A stretch of 64,000 nt of DNA from Levilactobacillus wangkuiensis. GTDB lineage: Bacteria > Bacillota > Bacilli > Lactobacillales > Lactobacillaceae. The translations under genes were made by a program, and so were the position numbers. The DNA is taken from assembly GCF_016861605.1 (NCBI RefSeq), contig NZ_BOLM01000007.1, positions 115,546 to 179,545 on the forward strand. Reading direction: 5' to 3'. The notes below the pieces were generated by a model. It worked only from the letters and a program-made list of their open reading frames with translations, was not told where the DNA came from and made no database searches. Positions 25,905 through 36,483 of the stretch are shown here, piece by piece. The first letter of the stretch is position 1, and the number at the start of each line of letters is the position of its first letter.

Positions 25905-28361
25905 TTAGTTGGCGACGATGTTGACGAGCTTGCCGGGAACGACAATGACCTTCCGAACCGTCTTGCCATCCGTATGGGTCTTAACCGTCTCATCAGCCAA
26001 AGCTTGGGCTTCGATGTCATCCTTAGTAGCGTCCTTGGCCACCTTCAAGTGAGCCCGGACCTTACCGTTGACCTGAACGACCATTTCGACCACGTCTTCA
26101 ACCAATTGCTTGGCATCGTACGTTGGCCACTTGGCGTAGGAAATCGTGTCGTCGTGACCCATCAAGGCCCAAAGTTCTTCGGCAATGTGGGGAACGATTG
26201 GAGAAATCATCTTGACGAAACCTTCCATGTAGATCAATGGTAGGCTGTCGGCCTTGTAGGCTTCGTTGACGAAGACCATCAATTGTGAAATGGCCACGTT
26301 GAAGCGCATGGCTTCAAGGTCTTCACTCACCGTCTTAACGGTTTGGTTGTAGATCTTATCCAACGTGCCATCGTTGATCATCGTGACCCGGTCACGCAGA
26401 TGGTTGTTGTCGTCGATCAACAGACGCCAAACGCGGTCGAGCCAACGCTTGGAACCGTTGATACCTTCCGTACTCCATGGCTTGGAAGCTTCCAGTGGCC
26501 CCATGAACATTTCGTACAGACGCAGGGTGTCGACCCCAACCTTATCGACGATTTCGTCGGGGTTGATGACGTTGCCCTTGGACTTGGACATCTTTTCGTG
26601 GTTGGTCCCGAGGATCATCCCTTGGTTAACCAGCTTTTGGAAAGGCTCCTTGGTTGGCACGACACCGAGGTCGTACAGGAACTTGTGCCAGAACCGGGCG
26701 TACAGCAAATGCAGTACGGCATGTTCGGCCCCACCAATGTAGAGGTCGACTGGCATCCAGTATTTCAGCTTTTCAGGGTCGGCAATGGCCTTATCGTTGT
26801 GTGGATCGATGTAACGCAAGAAGTACCATGAACTCCCAGCCCATTGTGGCATGGTGTTGGTTTCACGTTTACCCTTACGACCATTTTCATCCACGACGTT
26901 GACCCAGTCATCCAGGTTAGCCAGCGGACTTTCACCGGTCCCAGAAGGTTCGAGTTGCTTAGCTGCTGGCAGCTTCAATGGCAATTCGTCTTCGGGAACC
27001 AACGTGGTCTCGCCATCTTCCCAATGAATGACAGGAATTGGTTCACCCCAGTAGCGTTGACGGGAGAAGATCCAATCGCGCAAGCGGAAGTTGACCTTCT
27101 TGTGGCCAGCCTTGTGTTCCTCAAGCCAGTCAATGGCCGCAGCGATGGCATCCTTCTTGTTTAACCCATTTAGGAAGTCGGAGTTGATGTGCTTGCCATC
27201 GCCCGTGTAGGCAGCGGTTTGCACGTCGGTATCGTCATCCCCAGCAATCACTTGCACGATTGGCAGATTGAATTTCTGAGCAAATTCGTTGTCCCGGTCG
27301 TCATGCGCAGGCACGGCCATGATGGCCCCAGTCCCGTAGGAAGACAACACGTAATCCCCGATCCAGATTGGCAATTTCTCGCCGCTCATTGGGTTGATTC
27401 CGTAGGCCCCAGTGAAGACCCCGGTCTTGTCCTTGTTCAAATCAGTCCGTTCCAGGTCAGACTTGCTGTCAATGGCTTGTTGGTAAGCCTTGACCTCATC
27501 GGCATGTTCCGGTGTCGTGATTTTTTCAACCAAGGCATGTTCTGGTGCCAGAACCATGTAGGTCGCACCAAACAACGTGTCAGGACGCGTCGTGTAGACT
27601 TCGACCTTGGTATCTTCCTGCCCAGCAACGGGGAAGAAGACGCTGGCCCCTTCGGAACGGCCGATCCAGTTACGTTGCATTTCCTTGATGCTGTCCGGCC
27701 AATCCAGGTCGTCCAAGTCATCCAACAAACGGTCAGCGTAGGCCGTGATTTTCAGCACCCATTGCCGCATTGGGACGCGGTAAACGGGATAGCCACCCCG
27801 TTCCGTCTTCCCATCGACAACTTCTTCGTTGGCCACAACGGTACCACCCATGAAATCAGGCGCCCAGTTGACCATGATCTTATCTTCGTAAGCCAGACCC
27901 TTTTTGTACATTTGTTCAAAGATCCACTGCGTCCACTTGTAGAAGGATTCATCAGTCGTGTTGACCTCGCGGCTCCAGTCGTAAGAGAACCCAAGTGAGC
28001 GGATTTGGCGTTTGAAATTCTTGATGTTGTGTGCGGTGAAGTCCTTGGGGTTGTGCCCCGTCTTCAAGGCGTACTGTTCAGCGGGCAGGCCGAAAGCGTC
28101 CCAGCCCATTGGGTGCAAGACGTTGAAGCCTTGCATCCGCTTCAAGCGGGCCATGATGTCGGTCGCCGTGTAACCTTCGGGATGACCCACGTGGAGTCCT
28201 TGACCTGAAGGGTATGGGAACATATCCATCACGTAATACTTCGGTTTGCTTTGATTGTCAGAGGTCTTAAATGTTTCATTGACCCGCCAGTAATGTTGCC
28301 ATTTGCGTTCAATTATTTGGTGTTCGTATGCCAAATCGTTCGCTCCCTTTCTCAATTTCAA
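25905..28361 (-). CDS. leuS: Leucyl-tRNA synthetase
   Basis: The product has 818 residues. The class I HIGH equivalent is [15 protein letters not shown] (residues about 50-65) and KMSKSKGN lies near 590. The CP1 editing domain spans about 225-420 and includes [13 protein letters not shown]. The C-terminal anticodon-binding and appended domains are present. It charges tRNA-Leu. Expression is controlled by the T-box leader upstream. Length is typical of the bacterial form. Confidence 0.98.
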   Translation of the reverse strand: MKLRKGANDLAYEHQIIERKWQHYWRVNETFKTSDNQSKPKYYVMDMFPYPSGQGLHVGHPEGYTATDIMARLKRMQGFNVLHPMGWDAFGLPAEQYALKTGHNPKDFTAHNIKNFKRQIRSLGFSYDWSREVNTTDESFYKWTQWIFEQMYKKGLAYEDKIMVNWAPDFMGGTVVANEEVVDGKTERGGYPVYRVPMRQWVLKITAYADRLLDDLDDLDWPDSIKEMQRNWIGRSEGASVFFPVAGQEDTKVEVYTTRPDTLFGATYMVLAPEHALVEKITTPEHADEVKAYQQAIDSKSDLERTDLNKDKTGVFTGAYGINPMSGEKLPIWIGDYVLSSYGTGAIMAVPAHDDRDNEFAQKFNLPIVQVIAGDDDTDVQTAAYTGDGKHINSDFLNGLNKKDAIAAAIDWLEEHKAGHKKVNFRLRDWIFSRQRYWGEPIPVIHWEDGETTLVPEDELPLKLPAAKQLEPSGTGESPLANLDDWVNVVDENGRKGKRETNTMPQWAGSSWYFLRYIDPHNDKAIADPEKLKYWMPVDLYIGGAEHAVLHLLYARFWHKFLYDLGVVPTKEPFQKLVNQGMILGTNHEKMSKSKGNVINPDEIVDKVGVDTLRLYEMFMGPLEASKPWSTEGINGSKRWLDRVWRLLIDDNNHLRDRVTMINDGTLDKIYNQTVKTVSEDLEAMRFNVAISQLMVFVNEAYKADSLPLIYMEGFVKMISPIVPHIAEELWALMGHDDTISYAKWPTYDAKQLVEDVVEMVVQVNGKVRAHLKVAKDATKDDIEAQALADETVKTHTDGKTVRKVIVVPGKLVNIVAN

Positions 28362-28371
28362 CGTTGAGCCA

Positions 28372-28622
28372 CAAAAAAAGCCCCCAGAAGCCCAAAATTC
28401 AGCTTCTGTAGGGCGTGTCAGCGCGGTACCACCTACATTTCCCCGGTCTTGTACCGAGGCTCATTAACGGCTGATAACGTCGCCAAACGCCCACTTTGCA
28501 GCGGAGAAGACTCCGAGACAAGTTCGTCCGACCGGGTAACGGATTCACAGCGACCATCCGCTTGCTGAATACCCCGTCAAAGTACTACTTCTCATCAACG
28601 TCTTTGCTTAATCAGATTGTTT
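28372..28622 (-). promoter_or_regulatory. T-box riboswitch leader of leuS
   Basis: On the minus strand the conserved T-box AGGTGGTACCGCG appears (complement of 28423-28435), followed by the terminator CAGAAGC with GCTTCTG running into TTTTTTT (28373-28413). The upstream part has an AGTAGTA specifier-loop side and a GAACTTG segment that could present CUU as the leucine specifier, with CUC nearby as an alternative. Uncharged tRNA-Leu would stabilise the antiterminator. Confidence 0.92.
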
Positions 28623-28624
28623 TC

Positions 28625-28653
28625 ATCTTAGCAAACCCCTTCGCGAAAAGCAA
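28625..28653 (-). promoter_or_regulatory. Promoter of the leuS T-box transcript
   Basis: On the minus strand TTGCTT (28648-28653), a 17-bp spacer and TAAGAT (28625-28630) lie just before the T-box leader. Confidence 0.7.
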
Positions 28654-28744
28654 GGGCCACCCCGGCATTTCCGCGAATAATTCTATTTGAAATAACGGAA
28701 ACTACCGACTCCGGCTTCCAGAGATTCCGCCTCCCAAACCAGTG

Positions 28745-28920
28745 CCTCCGGGACGGTGAAAATGGGCCGGGACGCTGTGGGCGCACGGTGGAAGCCATAG
28801 AGCGGTCTTCCATCTTACTTTGAGCCGCTGTGCGTCTCAAAGACAGCAATGGCCTAAGCGGCTAAATCCGCCGCTAAAGCCATTCCCACGGCTGAGCCCA
28901 TTTTCACCGACCCTGCGGCG
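28745..28920 (-). repeat. Structured intergenic repeat, subtype B, copy B3
   Basis: CGGTGAAAATGGG (28754) pairs with CCCATTTTCACCG near 28910. Arm 3 is GGTGGAAG with CTTCCATC, arm 2 CTTTGAG with CTCAAAG, arm 1 AATGGC with GCCATT plus AGCGGC with GCCGCT. Orientation is opposite to B1. It lies between the leuS promoter and the PAP2 promoter, which are divergent. Confidence 0.85.
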
Positions 28921-29066
28921 GACACTGGTTTGGGGCACTAGAACTGCATTTTTTCTACTGGCTTTCTGAAAAACACAGTTCAATTAGCTTCATCACACTA
29001 AGGACGCATCCTTATATTAATTTTTCAATAGGCAATCAACTGAGTCGCTTATTCGTGACCCCCCTG

Positions 29067-29075
29067 TGCTATACT
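29067..29075 (+). promoter_or_regulatory. Extended -10 promoter of the PAP2-mnmM unit
   Basis: TGCTATACT, about 90 bp before the PAP2 start. No good -35 is visible. Confidence 0.5.
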
Positions 29076-29166
29076 GAAATTATTATCAAAAGGACTGGCC
29101 ACGCCTTTGCAACAGCCTTGGCCAGCTCTTCACGTCATGATTCTATTTCACAGGAGGTCTCCTTTT

Positions 29167-29805
29167 TTGACGACCATTTCACAAACCCGCTGGCGCTTTA
29201 CCTGGGCCGCGGGAATTCTCTTTTTGATTGACCTTTTCGGCGTTGTCTTCCAGCAATCGTGGCTCAAGGCGTTTGACCAGCTGATTATTGGCTGGATTCG
29301 GCAGCCCTTGCCCACTGGCTTGACGCACGCCATTATCTGGATCACTCACTCCGGCAATCCCAAGCCCGTGACCTGGGTCACGCTACTACTGCTTGCCGCC
29401 TTAGTGATTCTCCGGCGTTATCGGGGCGCACTGTTTTTGGCAGTCAACGTCCTGGTCTGGGCAGGTATCGGCAATAGCGTGATCAAGCACCTGGTCCAAC
29501 GGCCACGGCCCACGGTTGACCGCCTCGTCAGTGCCAGCTCCTACAGCTTTCCCAGCGGTCATTCCATTACGGCCATGCTCCTGTGGGGCTCGCTGATTGT
29601 TTTACTGGGCTGGTCGTTGCGCCAGCATAAAAATTCTCGCTGGGTGGTGACCCTCCTGCTAAGTATCTGGATCGTCATCATTGGCCTGACGCGAATCTAC
29701 GTGGGCGTGCACTACCCGACCGACGTGATTGGTGGCTGGTCGCTCGGCTTTGTCCTCCTGACTTTGACCCAATGGTTCTTAACCCGTTACGGAGATGCTT
29801 TATAA
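29167..29805 (+). CDS. PAP2-superfamily phosphatase (undecaprenyl-diphosphatase-like)
   Basis: The product has 212 residues from a TTG nine bases after AGGAGG. Six membrane segments. The three PAP2 motifs are complete: KHLVQRPRP, SYSFPSGHS and TRIYVGVHYPTDV. The family removes phosphate from lipid phosphates; undecaprenyl diphosphate recycling or phosphatidate-type substrates are the likely choices. The stop codon is followed directly by the mnmM ATG. Confidence 0.92.
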   Translation: MTTISQTRWRFTWAAGILFLIDLFGVVFQQSWLKAFDQLIIGWIRQPLPTGLTHAIIWITHSGNPKPVTWVTLLLLAALVILRRYRGALFLAVNVLVWAGIGNSVIKHLVQRPRPTVDRLVSASSYSFPSGHSITAMLLWGSLIVLLGWSLRQHKNSRWVVTLLLSIWIVIIGLTRIYVGVHYPTDVIGGWSLGFVLLTLTQWFLTRYGDAL

Positions 29806-30372
29806 ATGAATTTACCAAATGCCTTAACTTATAGTCATACGCTTTTAACTGAAATCGTCGGTCCCGGCATGACCGTGGTCGACGCCACCGTTGGTCAGGG
29901 CCACGACACCCTATTTCTCGCCAACCTGGTCGGCAAGACCGGTCGCGTCATCGGCTTTGACATTCAGCAGGCCGCCCTCGACGCCACTCAGCAGCAATTA
30001 TCCTTGACTGGCCTCGGCGCTCAGGTCGAGCTCCACGCCACCGGCCACGAACACGTCGGTGAGTTCCTGGCGCCCGACGAACCCGTCACGGCGGCCGTGT
30101 TTAACCTGGGCTACCTGCCCGGTGGTGACAAATCCGTCATCACCCGACCGGAAACCACGTTGGCCGCTGTGAAAACGCTGCTACCCCACCTGTCTCGTGG
30201 CGGCCGCATCATCCTGGTCGTCTATGCCGGTCACCCCGGTGACCCGACAGAACGCCAGGCCGTGGTGGACTTCTGCCAGGCATTACCGCAAAAGACGTAT
30301 CAGGTCCTGCAATATGGCTTTATCAATCAAATTCATACGCCACCGTTTCTGCTCGCGATTGAACGGCGGTAA
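29806..30372 (+). CDS. mnmM: MnmM/YtqB-type SAM-dependent tRNA methyltransferase
   Basis: The product has 188 residues. Motif I VVDATVGQGHDTLFLAN gives the SAM site; FNLGYLPGGDK is the family catalytic-loop signature of the YtqB group (rRNA methylase-like, PF06962). Bacillus YtqB is MnmM, which makes the final methylation of mnm5s2U at the tRNA wobble base. The start abuts the PAP2 stop, with GGAG inside the PAP2 end, so translation is probably coupled. Confidence 0.85.
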   Translation: MNLPNALTYSHTLLTEIVGPGMTVVDATVGQGHDTLFLANLVGKTGRVIGFDIQQAALDATQQQLSLTGLGAQVELHATGHEHVGEFLAPDEPVTAAVFNLGYLPGGDKSVITRPETTLAAVKTLLPHLSRGGRIILVVYAGHPGDPTERQAVVDFCQALPQKTYQVLQYGFINQIHTPPFLLAIERR

Positions 30373-30374
30373 GC

Positions 30375-30421
30375 AAAAGCGTTAGCCACCATCCCCACTG
30401 GGACATTGGCTAACGCTTTTT
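30375..30421. terminator. Bidirectional terminator
   Basis: AAAAGCGTTAGCCA pairs with TGGCTAACGCTTTT, with T-runs on both sides, between convergent genes ending at 30372 and 30430. Confidence 0.9.
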
Positions 30422-30429
30422 CGTTTTAA

Positions 30430-30753
30430 TTATTTTTCGGAGTGAAATCGTTTAGTCAGCTTATCCTGGCTGGCCTGCAACAGCTGCTGCGGGTCGACGT
30501 CGTACTGACTGGCGACCATCAACACCTGATCCAAGACGTCCGCCAGCTCTTCTTGCAAGTTCGCTTCCCAAACGGCCGCCGACTTGTGCGCCTCACCGGG
30601 ATGGTCGCGCCCAATCTCAATGGCCCGAACCGCCCGCGCCAGTTCACCGACCTCTTCCGTCAAAAAATTTAAATGGATGAAGGGCGAGTAATCATACCAA
30701 TTCCGTTGCTTGTAAAAGTCCACTAACCACCGTTGATGTTCATCAATATCCAT
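30430..30753 (-). CDS. MazG-like nucleotide pyrophosphohydrolase
   Basis: The product has 107 residues. The all-alpha NTP-PPase pattern is visible: TEEVGELARAV (EExxE) and ELADVLDQVLM (ExxD), which bind magnesium. Such proteins clean unusual NTPs or work in the stringent response; the substrate here is not known. A single-gene unit between two terminators, with an AGGGAGG site before the ATG. Confidence 0.88.
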   Translation of the reverse strand: MDIDEHQRWLVDFYKQRNWYDYSPFIHLNFLTEEVGELARAVRAIEIGRDHPGEAHKSAAVWEANLQEELADVLDQVLMVASQYDVDPQQLLQASQDKLTKRFHSEK

Positions 30754-30876
30754 GTGACGACCTCCCTGTCTGCCGTGAAAATTTGTTGTTCCTCTAACAG
30801 TACCATAGTGCTCGCTCCCGGCAACCCACCACGTCTTACAAATTTAGTTATACTAAGCGGTGAGCTGCGGTCTTAC

Positions 30877-30911
30877 GTAAAAACGAGCCTGAGAATTCCC
30901 CCAGACTCGTT
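30877..30911 (-). terminator. Terminator of the EAL-glycosyltransferase locus
   Basis: On the minus strand AACGAGTCTG pairs with CAGGCTCGTT (one G-U), followed by TTTTACG. The plus strand has a C-A mismatch at that position. Confidence 0.75.
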
Positions 30912-30962
30912 CGTTATTTTATATGGCCGAAACGTGCGCCAAAAAGGCAGCCGGTTCCGCTC

Positions 30963-32288
30963 TTATTTTTTCTGCAACGACTTTCGTTTTGGACTGACCC
31001 AGGTGCCCGAGCCAAAGCCCAAGATCGTTTTCAGGGCGGGGATGAACGTCATCACGACCGTAATCGGGTTGACCATCCAGTAAAACAGCATGTACAGCGG
31101 CGCAAACAGGATGTACTTGAGCTTGATGCCATGGTGGTCCAACAGTAGCGCCGCCAGCAGCTGCATGAAGCCGGCGAAGATTTCAAAGGTCACGAAGATA
31201 AATGAAATCACGATGCCGTGGAGGACCCGCTCGTAGTTGCCGGTAAACAGGAACATTGCCATCGTCGCCAGGAATGACAACGAGGTCAGCGTGAAGAAGA
31301 ACGACCACAGGATGGAAAGCGTGGAGTCCACGAACATGGAAATCTGGTAGCGGTGCTGAATCGGATGAAAGACAAATTTCTTAATATTGGTCAGCCAGAC
31401 TTCGGTGCCCCCCTGCGCCCAGCGTTTCCGCTGCTTGTAGAGGTCCCGAATCGTTTCCGGCACGTTCATATGGAAAATCACGTTCGGGGCGAACCGCGGT
31501 ACGGCGCCAATCATCTGGTGGTCCCAGGCGATACTGATATCCTCCGTGGCCCGGTTCTGCCGGAAGCCGCCGACATCAATCAGAAAGTCCTTCTTATACA
31601 GGGTATTGGCCCCACTGTACGCGTACATCGAGTCGTTGATGGCCGTCTGGCTACGCTTGATAACCCCGACGATACTGGTAAACTCCACCGTTTGCGACTT
31701 GCCTAGCAGACTAGACCGGTTCTGCACGTCCATGTTGGCGGTCACCGCGGAGGTGTTCATATCCCGGTCGCGCATGAAAAAGTTCATATACTTCATCAAC
31801 GCATCGGGTTCGGGAATCGTGTCGGCATCGTTACTCAGAATATATTCACCCTTGGCAAAGTACATGCCGATGTTAAACGCGTGGGCCTTGCCCTTATTTT
31901 TCAAAATTTCAACGGTCCGCAACCGCGGATATTTTTCCTGCAGGCGGCTGATAATGGCCCCGGTATCGTCGCTGGAGCCGTCGTTCATCACCAGCACCTC
32001 AAAATTGTCATAGTTCAGCTGGTCAAACAGGTACGTGATGGTTTCTTCAATCATGACCTCTTCGTTATGCGCCGGAATCATGATGGTGATCATGGGTTGC
32101 TGCTCTACCGGAATATTTTCCCAGTCGTAGTCGCGCTTGTTGGTCTTAAAAAAGCGGTACGACAGTGCGCCCGCAAACCAGAAGAACGAGCCCACTACCG
32201 GGTACAGGCAGAGAATCAACAGAAAAATGTTCAGCAAGGTCTGCCCCAGTGTCGCTTTTAAAATGCTATCAATAAAGACGTTAAACAT
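30963..32288 (-). CDS. Processive family 2 glycosyltransferase (BcsA/IcaA-like polysaccharide synthase)
   Basis: The product has 441 residues. One or two N-terminal membrane segments precede the GT-A domain: MIPAHNEE, LVMNDGSSDDT, LSNDADTIPEPDA (DxD) and the processive signature KQRKRWAQGG. Four more membrane segments follow. It probably polymerises and exports a beta-linked polymer such as poly-GlcNAc. The next gene upstream encodes a small two-span membrane protein and the first an EAL domain, an arrangement for c-di-GMP-linked exopolysaccharide. No PilZ domain is visible in the synthase. Confidence 0.9.
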   Translation of the reverse strand: MFNVFIDSILKATLGQTLLNIFLLILCLYPVVGSFFWFAGALSYRFFKTNKRDYDWENIPVEQQPMITIMIPAHNEEVMIEETITYLFDQLNYDNFEVLVMNDGSSDDTGAIISRLQEKYPRLRTVEILKNKGKAHAFNIGMYFAKGEYILSNDADTIPEPDALMKYMNFFMRDRDMNTSAVTANMDVQNRSSLLGKSQTVEFTSIVGVIKRSQTAINDSMYAYSGANTLYKKDFLIDVGGFRQNRATEDISIAWDHQMIGAVPRFAPNVIFHMNVPETIRDLYKQRKRWAQGGTEVWLTNIKKFVFHPIQHRYQISMFVDSTLSILWSFFFTLTSLSFLATMAMFLFTGNYERVLHGIVISFIFVTFEIFAGFMQLLAALLLDHHGIKLKYILFAPLYMLFYWMVNPITVVMTFIPALKTILGFGSGTWVSPKRKSLQKK

Positions 32289-32296
32289 GGGACCTC

Positions 32297-32830
32297 CTAG
32301 TCATCCAAATCATTTAAATCGTGTTTCTCGTACAGGTCGTGAATCTGATCCGTATCGAGGTTTTGCTCGGGCTTAACCTGGTAGGTCCGAACGTTGTGGC
32401 GAAATTCTTCGTCGCCAAACCGCTCGTCCATGAATTTTTCCAGGGCCGTTTCCCGCTTCTTTTGATTGATGGGGTTAAACGTCGGCCACTGTTCCACGAC
32501 CCGGTCACGCTTACGATTTTGAATGATCGTCATCCCCACGGCAAACAGCCAGACCATCACAAAGGCAAACAACAGGATGATCCCAATAAACTTGATTTCA
32601 AAAATCCCCTCATTGTACGACCATAGGTGAGGAATCTTCGGATCGTACGCGGCCCAAAAAGACGTGACCGTAATCACCACGGGCACGATGACGCAGATCC
32701 AGCCAAAGATGGCGACCAACGTTTGCCAAATTTTCAGACCCCAGTGGCCCTTTTCAAAATAAACGTCGGTATACAATTGTTGCTTCACCTTGGCGCTATC
32801 ATGTTCACTTGCTGCTGATTTTTTGGTCAT
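32297..32830 (-). CDS. Two-span membrane protein, probable accessory subunit of the glycosyltransferase
   Basis: The product has 177 residues from MTKKSAASEHD; AGGAGG six bases upstream decides the ATG. Hydrophobic spans at about residues 34-57 and 80-104; the C-terminal 70 residues are charged and cytoplasmic. Size, position before the synthase and two spans recall PgaD/IcaD, but I see no decisive sequence match. The start lies inside the end of the EAL gene (26-bp overlap). Confidence 0.75.
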   Translation of the reverse strand: MTKKSAASEHDSAKVKQQLYTDVYFEKGHWGLKIWQTLVAIFGWICVIVPVVITVTSFWAAYDPKIPHLWSYNEGIFEIKFIGIILLFAFVMVWLFAVGMTIIQNRKRDRVVEQWPTFNPINQKKRETALEKFMDERFGDEEFRHNVRTYQVKPEQNLDTDQIHDLYEKHDLNDLDD

Positions 32831-33632
32831 CCATTGCCTCCTGTGGGTTCGCCGGCCGCCCAAAGCGATACCCCTGCCGGACCCGAATCTTTAACTGTTC
32901 CGCGAGTTGCTCGTCCGCCTCGTCCTCCACACCCATCAAGATCAACTGGATGTGATTCTCCTGGGACAACCGGTTCCAATATTGCAAATTCAAATCCAAC
33001 CATACGGACGGATCTTCCTTCCTGAAGCTCCGCATGGAACACTTGAGCGAATCGACCTGTGGCAAGAGCCACTTGACGTTCTTTAAATTTTCCAGGCTGG
33101 ACCCGACGTTATCCACGTCAAAGCGCATGCCATACGCCCGACCATCCCGAATGCGTTTGAGAAATAACCGCCGATTCAAGCGCCCCTCTTGGCCATTAGC
33201 CGTATACTCGACCGCCAAATTCATCGGCGTGATTTTTGAAATCGCCCAGCGCACAAAGTAATGGAAGTCTGGACTTAAAATTTGATCGTACTCCAGGTTG
33301 ATCGATAAGGTGATGTCTTCGCGCGGCAAGGCCTTGAAGGTGTCTTCCAGCAAAAAAATCACTCGCTGTAAGGGTAATGAGTCCAACTTTTGTGGCAACG
33401 ACCAAGACCCATCGTCGTTGTGTTGCCGCAGCAAGCACTCGTACCCGGTGGTCTGGCCGCGGAAGTCGACCTGTTTTTGAATAAAGTACCGTAACTCTAT
33501 TTCCTTATTTTCCAAATAGTTATTCGAATTTTTCCGGGAGTACCAAAAATAAACCGCCACCGTAATCACTAAAATCACGGCCGCAACCAGGGTAATCTAC
33601 AGTAAAACCGACTCTAATTGGGCTAACGACAT
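32805..33632 (-). pseudogene. EAL-domain gene with an in-frame TAG at codon 12
   Basis: From the ATG at 33632, which has a GTGAGGA site, the frame reads MSLAQLESVLL, stop (TAG at 33597-33599), then continues ITLVAAVILVITVAVYFWYSR: the stop cuts just before an evident N-terminal membrane anchor. The EAL domain follows: YECLLR for ExL, NLE, VEYT, SLKCS, GVED, QGYRFGRP. The DDFG metal motif is replaced by DVDNVG, so phosphodiesterase activity was probably already weak, with a c-di-GMP sensor role possible. Restart at GTG 33578 would keep the anchor but has no ribosome site. Sequencing error is the alternative. Confidence 0.8.
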
Positions 33633-34148
33633 GCTTTTCGTCCTCACTTTTTGAACCATTCTTAGGCCGTTACGCTTCTGCGCAACGGCCGTTGATAGTC
33701 ACTTCTCGCTTGAAACTGGTCGCGCATCTAACCGTTCTCACGGCTAGAAACGCGTATTATCCAGAGACAGTATCATCACTAATTGTATATTTTGTGGGGC
33801 CGAATTCAAGTTCTTTGCCGGAATCTGTAACATCCCGTTAATAATGGATAGCAATAACGGATTATCGCCTAATGGATACAAAAAAGCCACCGCCACAATC
33901 GCATTCGCGTGTGGCGGTGGCTGCTTGTTAGTCTCGCAGTACCAGGGGTTAACTCGTTTTACTAAAGCGTTTGGGAATAACCAGTAAACTATTTTTCCCG
34001 TTAGACATTCTGTCCGCAATTTTAGTCGATAGACTGTTCAATTAAATCGTTATTCGATTGAATGCCGTTATGCTGGCTTCTTGTATGTAGCATAATTAAA
34101 GCCACCTGATTAATTGCTACCTACAATCGACAAACTTTGACCGTTATT
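33633..34148. other. Intergenic region, leader hairpins and asd downstream region
   Basis: On the minus strand two hairpins (CTAGCCGT with ACGGTTAG; GGCCGTT with AACGGCC) precede the EAL gene and may be its leader. The rest up to asd is AT-rich and holds the terminator at 33880; a 91-codon open frame at 33744-34019 has no ribosome site or protein-like composition and is not called. Confidence 0.4.
33880..33922 (-). terminator. Terminator, probably of patA-asd
   Basis: On the minus strand AGCCACCGCCAC pairs with GTGGCGGTGGCT, followed by TTTTTTG. It lies about 225 bp beyond the asd stop. Confidence 0.8.
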
Positions 34149-35225
34149 TTACTTCGTTGCCGGCACAACCGGGTGAACCAGGTCATCGGCGACTAGTCGT
34201 TCCGCAATCTGAACCGTGTTCCAAGCGGCCCCCTTTAACAGGTTATCGGACACGACCCACAGGTTGAAAGCCCCCGGATTTTCCAGGTCGGGCCGAATCC
34301 GCCCAACGTAGGTGTCACGTGTCCCAGTGGCATTGACCGGTTGCGGATAGACTTGATGGGCCGGGTCATCCTGTAGAACGGCACCCGGCGCGTCCACAAT
34401 GGCCTGCCGTAATTGATCGACCGTGGCGGTAGGATCCCCGGTATCGATCCAAATGGATTCCCCATGACTGATGGGCACGGGGACCCGGACACAGGTGGCC
34501 GTGACCTTGATTTCACTGGCATTCATGTCCCCCAGCATGATCTTCTTCGTTTCGTGAATCATCTTCCACTCTTCATGGGAATACAGGTTGTCCTCCAGCA
34601 CGTCAATCTGTGGCAACAGGTTAAAGGCCAGTGGATAGTGCCGTTGATCGCCCTTCGTTGGGAAAATGTCCGCGTGCATCTGCTTGCCGTCCAGGAAGTC
34701 TTGGGCCTCGGTGTACAGCTCGTTCAAGGCTGACTGCCCCGCGCCGGATGCGGCCTGGTAGGTAGACACGATAATCTGCTTTAACCCAATGGCCTGGCGA
34801 ATGGGTTCCAGGGCGACCATCATTTGAATTGTCGAGCAATTCGGGTTAGCAATAATGCCTTGGTGGTGATACAACGCCGTTTCATTCACTTCCGGCACGA
34901 CCAGCGGAATCTCTGGCACCATCCGAAAGGCACTGGTATTGTCCACGCAGACTGCCCCGCGCTTCACGGCTTCGGGCAGGAATTTCTTAGAGACACTGCC
35001 ACCGGCCGAGGCCAAGACTAGGTCGACCCCGTCAAACGCAGCGGGCGTGGCTTCTTCAACCGTGACGTCCTGTTCTCTAAATTGTAAGACCTTCCCCGCC
35101 GAGCGTGAAGACGCCAATAATTTAACCGACTTCACTGGAATCGTAGACTGCTCTAACTGTTGAATCAAGCGGGTTCCCACGGCGCCCGTGGCCCCTAAAA
35201 TCGCAACGACAAATCCTTCACTCAT
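34149..35225 (-). CDS. asd: Aspartate-semialdehyde dehydrogenase
   Basis: The product has 358 residues from [23 protein letters not shown] nine bases upstream favours this ATG over one three codons earlier that abuts the site. NADP loop GATGAVG, catalytic Cys in NPNCSTIQM, and the late GES/R-type substrate segment (PISHGESIW). It reduces aspartyl phosphate to the semialdehyde feeding DapA. It follows patA by 5 bp. Confidence 0.96.
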   Translation of the reverse strand: MSEGFVVAILGATGAVGTRLIQQLEQSTIPVKSVKLLASSRSAGKVLQFREQDVTVEEATPAAFDGVDLVLASAGGSVSKKFLPEAVKRGAVCVDNTSAFRMVPEIPLVVPEVNETALYHHQGIIANPNCSTIQMMVALEPIRQAIGLKQIIVSTYQAASGAGQSALNELYTEAQDFLDGKQMHADIFPTKGDQRHYPLAFNLLPQIDVLEDNLYSHEEWKMIHETKKIMLGDMNASEIKVTATCVRVPVPISHGESIWIDTGDPTATVDQLRQAIVDAPGAVLQDDPAHQVYPQPVNATGTRDTYVGRIRPDLENPGAFNLWVVSDNLLKGAAWNTVQIAERLVADDLVHPVVPATK

Positions 35226-35230
35226 ACCGT

Positions 35231-36433
35231 TCATCCCTTAATTTTTAATTGCATCTTTTCCGTAAATACCGTCAACCGCGCCATGGCTTCCTGCAGATCC
35301 GCCATCGATGACGCGTAGGACAGGCGCACGTACCCTTCGCCACCAGCGCCAAACGCACTGCCGGGGGTCACGCCCACCTTGGCTTCTTCGGCCAGTCTCG
35401 TCGCAAATTCGACGGAACTCAGCCCAAAGCTAGCCGGAATCTTCGCAAACGCGTAAAACGCGCCAGCCGGCAACGCCGTTTCGTAGCCCAAGGCATTTAG
35501 TTTGGGCACGATGTAATCACGCCGTTGTTGATAAACCTGCCGCATGTCCTGAGCATCATCGACGCCGTTGGTCAGCGCCTCCAACGCCGCATACTGGGCT
35601 GGATTCGACGGACTGGTGACCGCAAAGCCATGGAGCTTGCTGGCGTTCACCACAAAGTCCTTGGGCCCGACGAAGTAGCCGATTCGATAGCCGGTCATCG
35701 CATGGGACTTGGATAACCCGTTGATCAGAATTGTTTGTTCCGGCAACAACTCGGCCATCGAGGTGTGCGGCTGACCATAGGTTAATTCCGCATAAATTTC
35801 ATCGGTTAAGACGTACATGGCATTTTGCTTAATGACATCCGCCAGTTCCTGTAACTGGTCGCGGCTGTACTCGAATCCGGTGGGATTGCCAGGGAAGTTC
35901 AAAACCAGTGCCTTCACGTTGCCGGCACCCTCTCGGTCAAGTACTTCCTGTAAATGTTTACCGGTCAACCGGAACCCATCGGCCGTGGTATCCACCTGAA
36001 CAGGAATTCCGCCAAAGATTTCGATGACCGGCCAATACAAGGCAAAGGTCGGGGTGGCCACCAGAATTTTGTCTCCGGGATTGATTAAACTGCCCAGTGC
36101 TGCAAAAATGGCCTCGGTCGCCCCCACGGTCACCACGATTTCAGACGCCGCGTCATAGCTGACGTGAAAGCGTTGTTGCAGGTAGTCGCTGATGGCTGTC
36201 CGCAGTTCCATGATGCCGCGCTGATCGGAGTAGTGAGATTTATTTTCCCGAATGCTCTGGATGGCGGCTGCCTTCACGTGCTCGGGCACGTTGAAGTCGG
36301 GTTCCCCCAGCGTCAGCTTAATAATCCCCGGAATCTGCGCAAATTTCTGCGCAAAGAACCGAATCTGAGAAACGCCCATTGGCGCAAGTGTTTGGTTAAC
36401 AATTGATTTTAGTTTCGAATCCAGTAGCGGCAA
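35231..36433 (-). CDS. patA: Aminotransferase of the lysine pathway (N-acetyl-LL-diaminopimelate aminotransferase, PatA type)
   Basis: The product has 400 residues. Fold type I PLP enzyme: [23 protein letters not shown], the PLP lysine in [16 protein letters not shown], and YVRLSYASS near the end. Among class I aminotransferases, PatA is the usual N-acetyl-diaminopimelate enzyme in Bacillota; the direct asd linkage and the acetyl pathway genes support that assignment. Start: GAGGTGA matches the 16S tail and lies 5 bp before TTG at 36433; a GTG at 36442 overlaps this site and is less likely. Confidence 0.88.
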   Translation of the reverse strand: MPLLDSKLKSIVNQTLAPMGVSQIRFFAQKFAQIPGIIKLTLGEPDFNVPEHVKAAAIQSIRENKSHYSDQRGIMELRTAISDYLQQRFHVSYDAASEIVVTVGATEAIFAALGSLINPGDKILVATPTFALYWPVIEIFGGIPVQVDTTADGFRLTGKHLQEVLDREGAGNVKALVLNFPGNPTGFEYSRDQLQELADVIKQNAMYVLTDEIYAELTYGQPHTSMAELLPEQTILINGLSKSHAMTGYRIGYFVGPKDFVVNASKLHGFAVTSPSNPAQYAALEALTNGVDDAQDMRQVYQQRRDYIVPKLNALGYETALPAGAFYAFAKIPASFGLSSVEFATRLAEEAKVGVTPGSAFGAGGEGYVRLSYASSMADLQEAMARLTVFTEKMQLKIKG

Positions 36434-36483
36434 ATTGGTCACCTCTCCTAACCTTTATGTTTTCTGTTTACTATTGTTTTTGT

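Noticed and set aside
33744..34019. A 91-codon open frame on the minus strand downstream of asd.
   Set aside because: No ribosome site, frame crosses the strong terminator at 33880, and composition is not protein-like.
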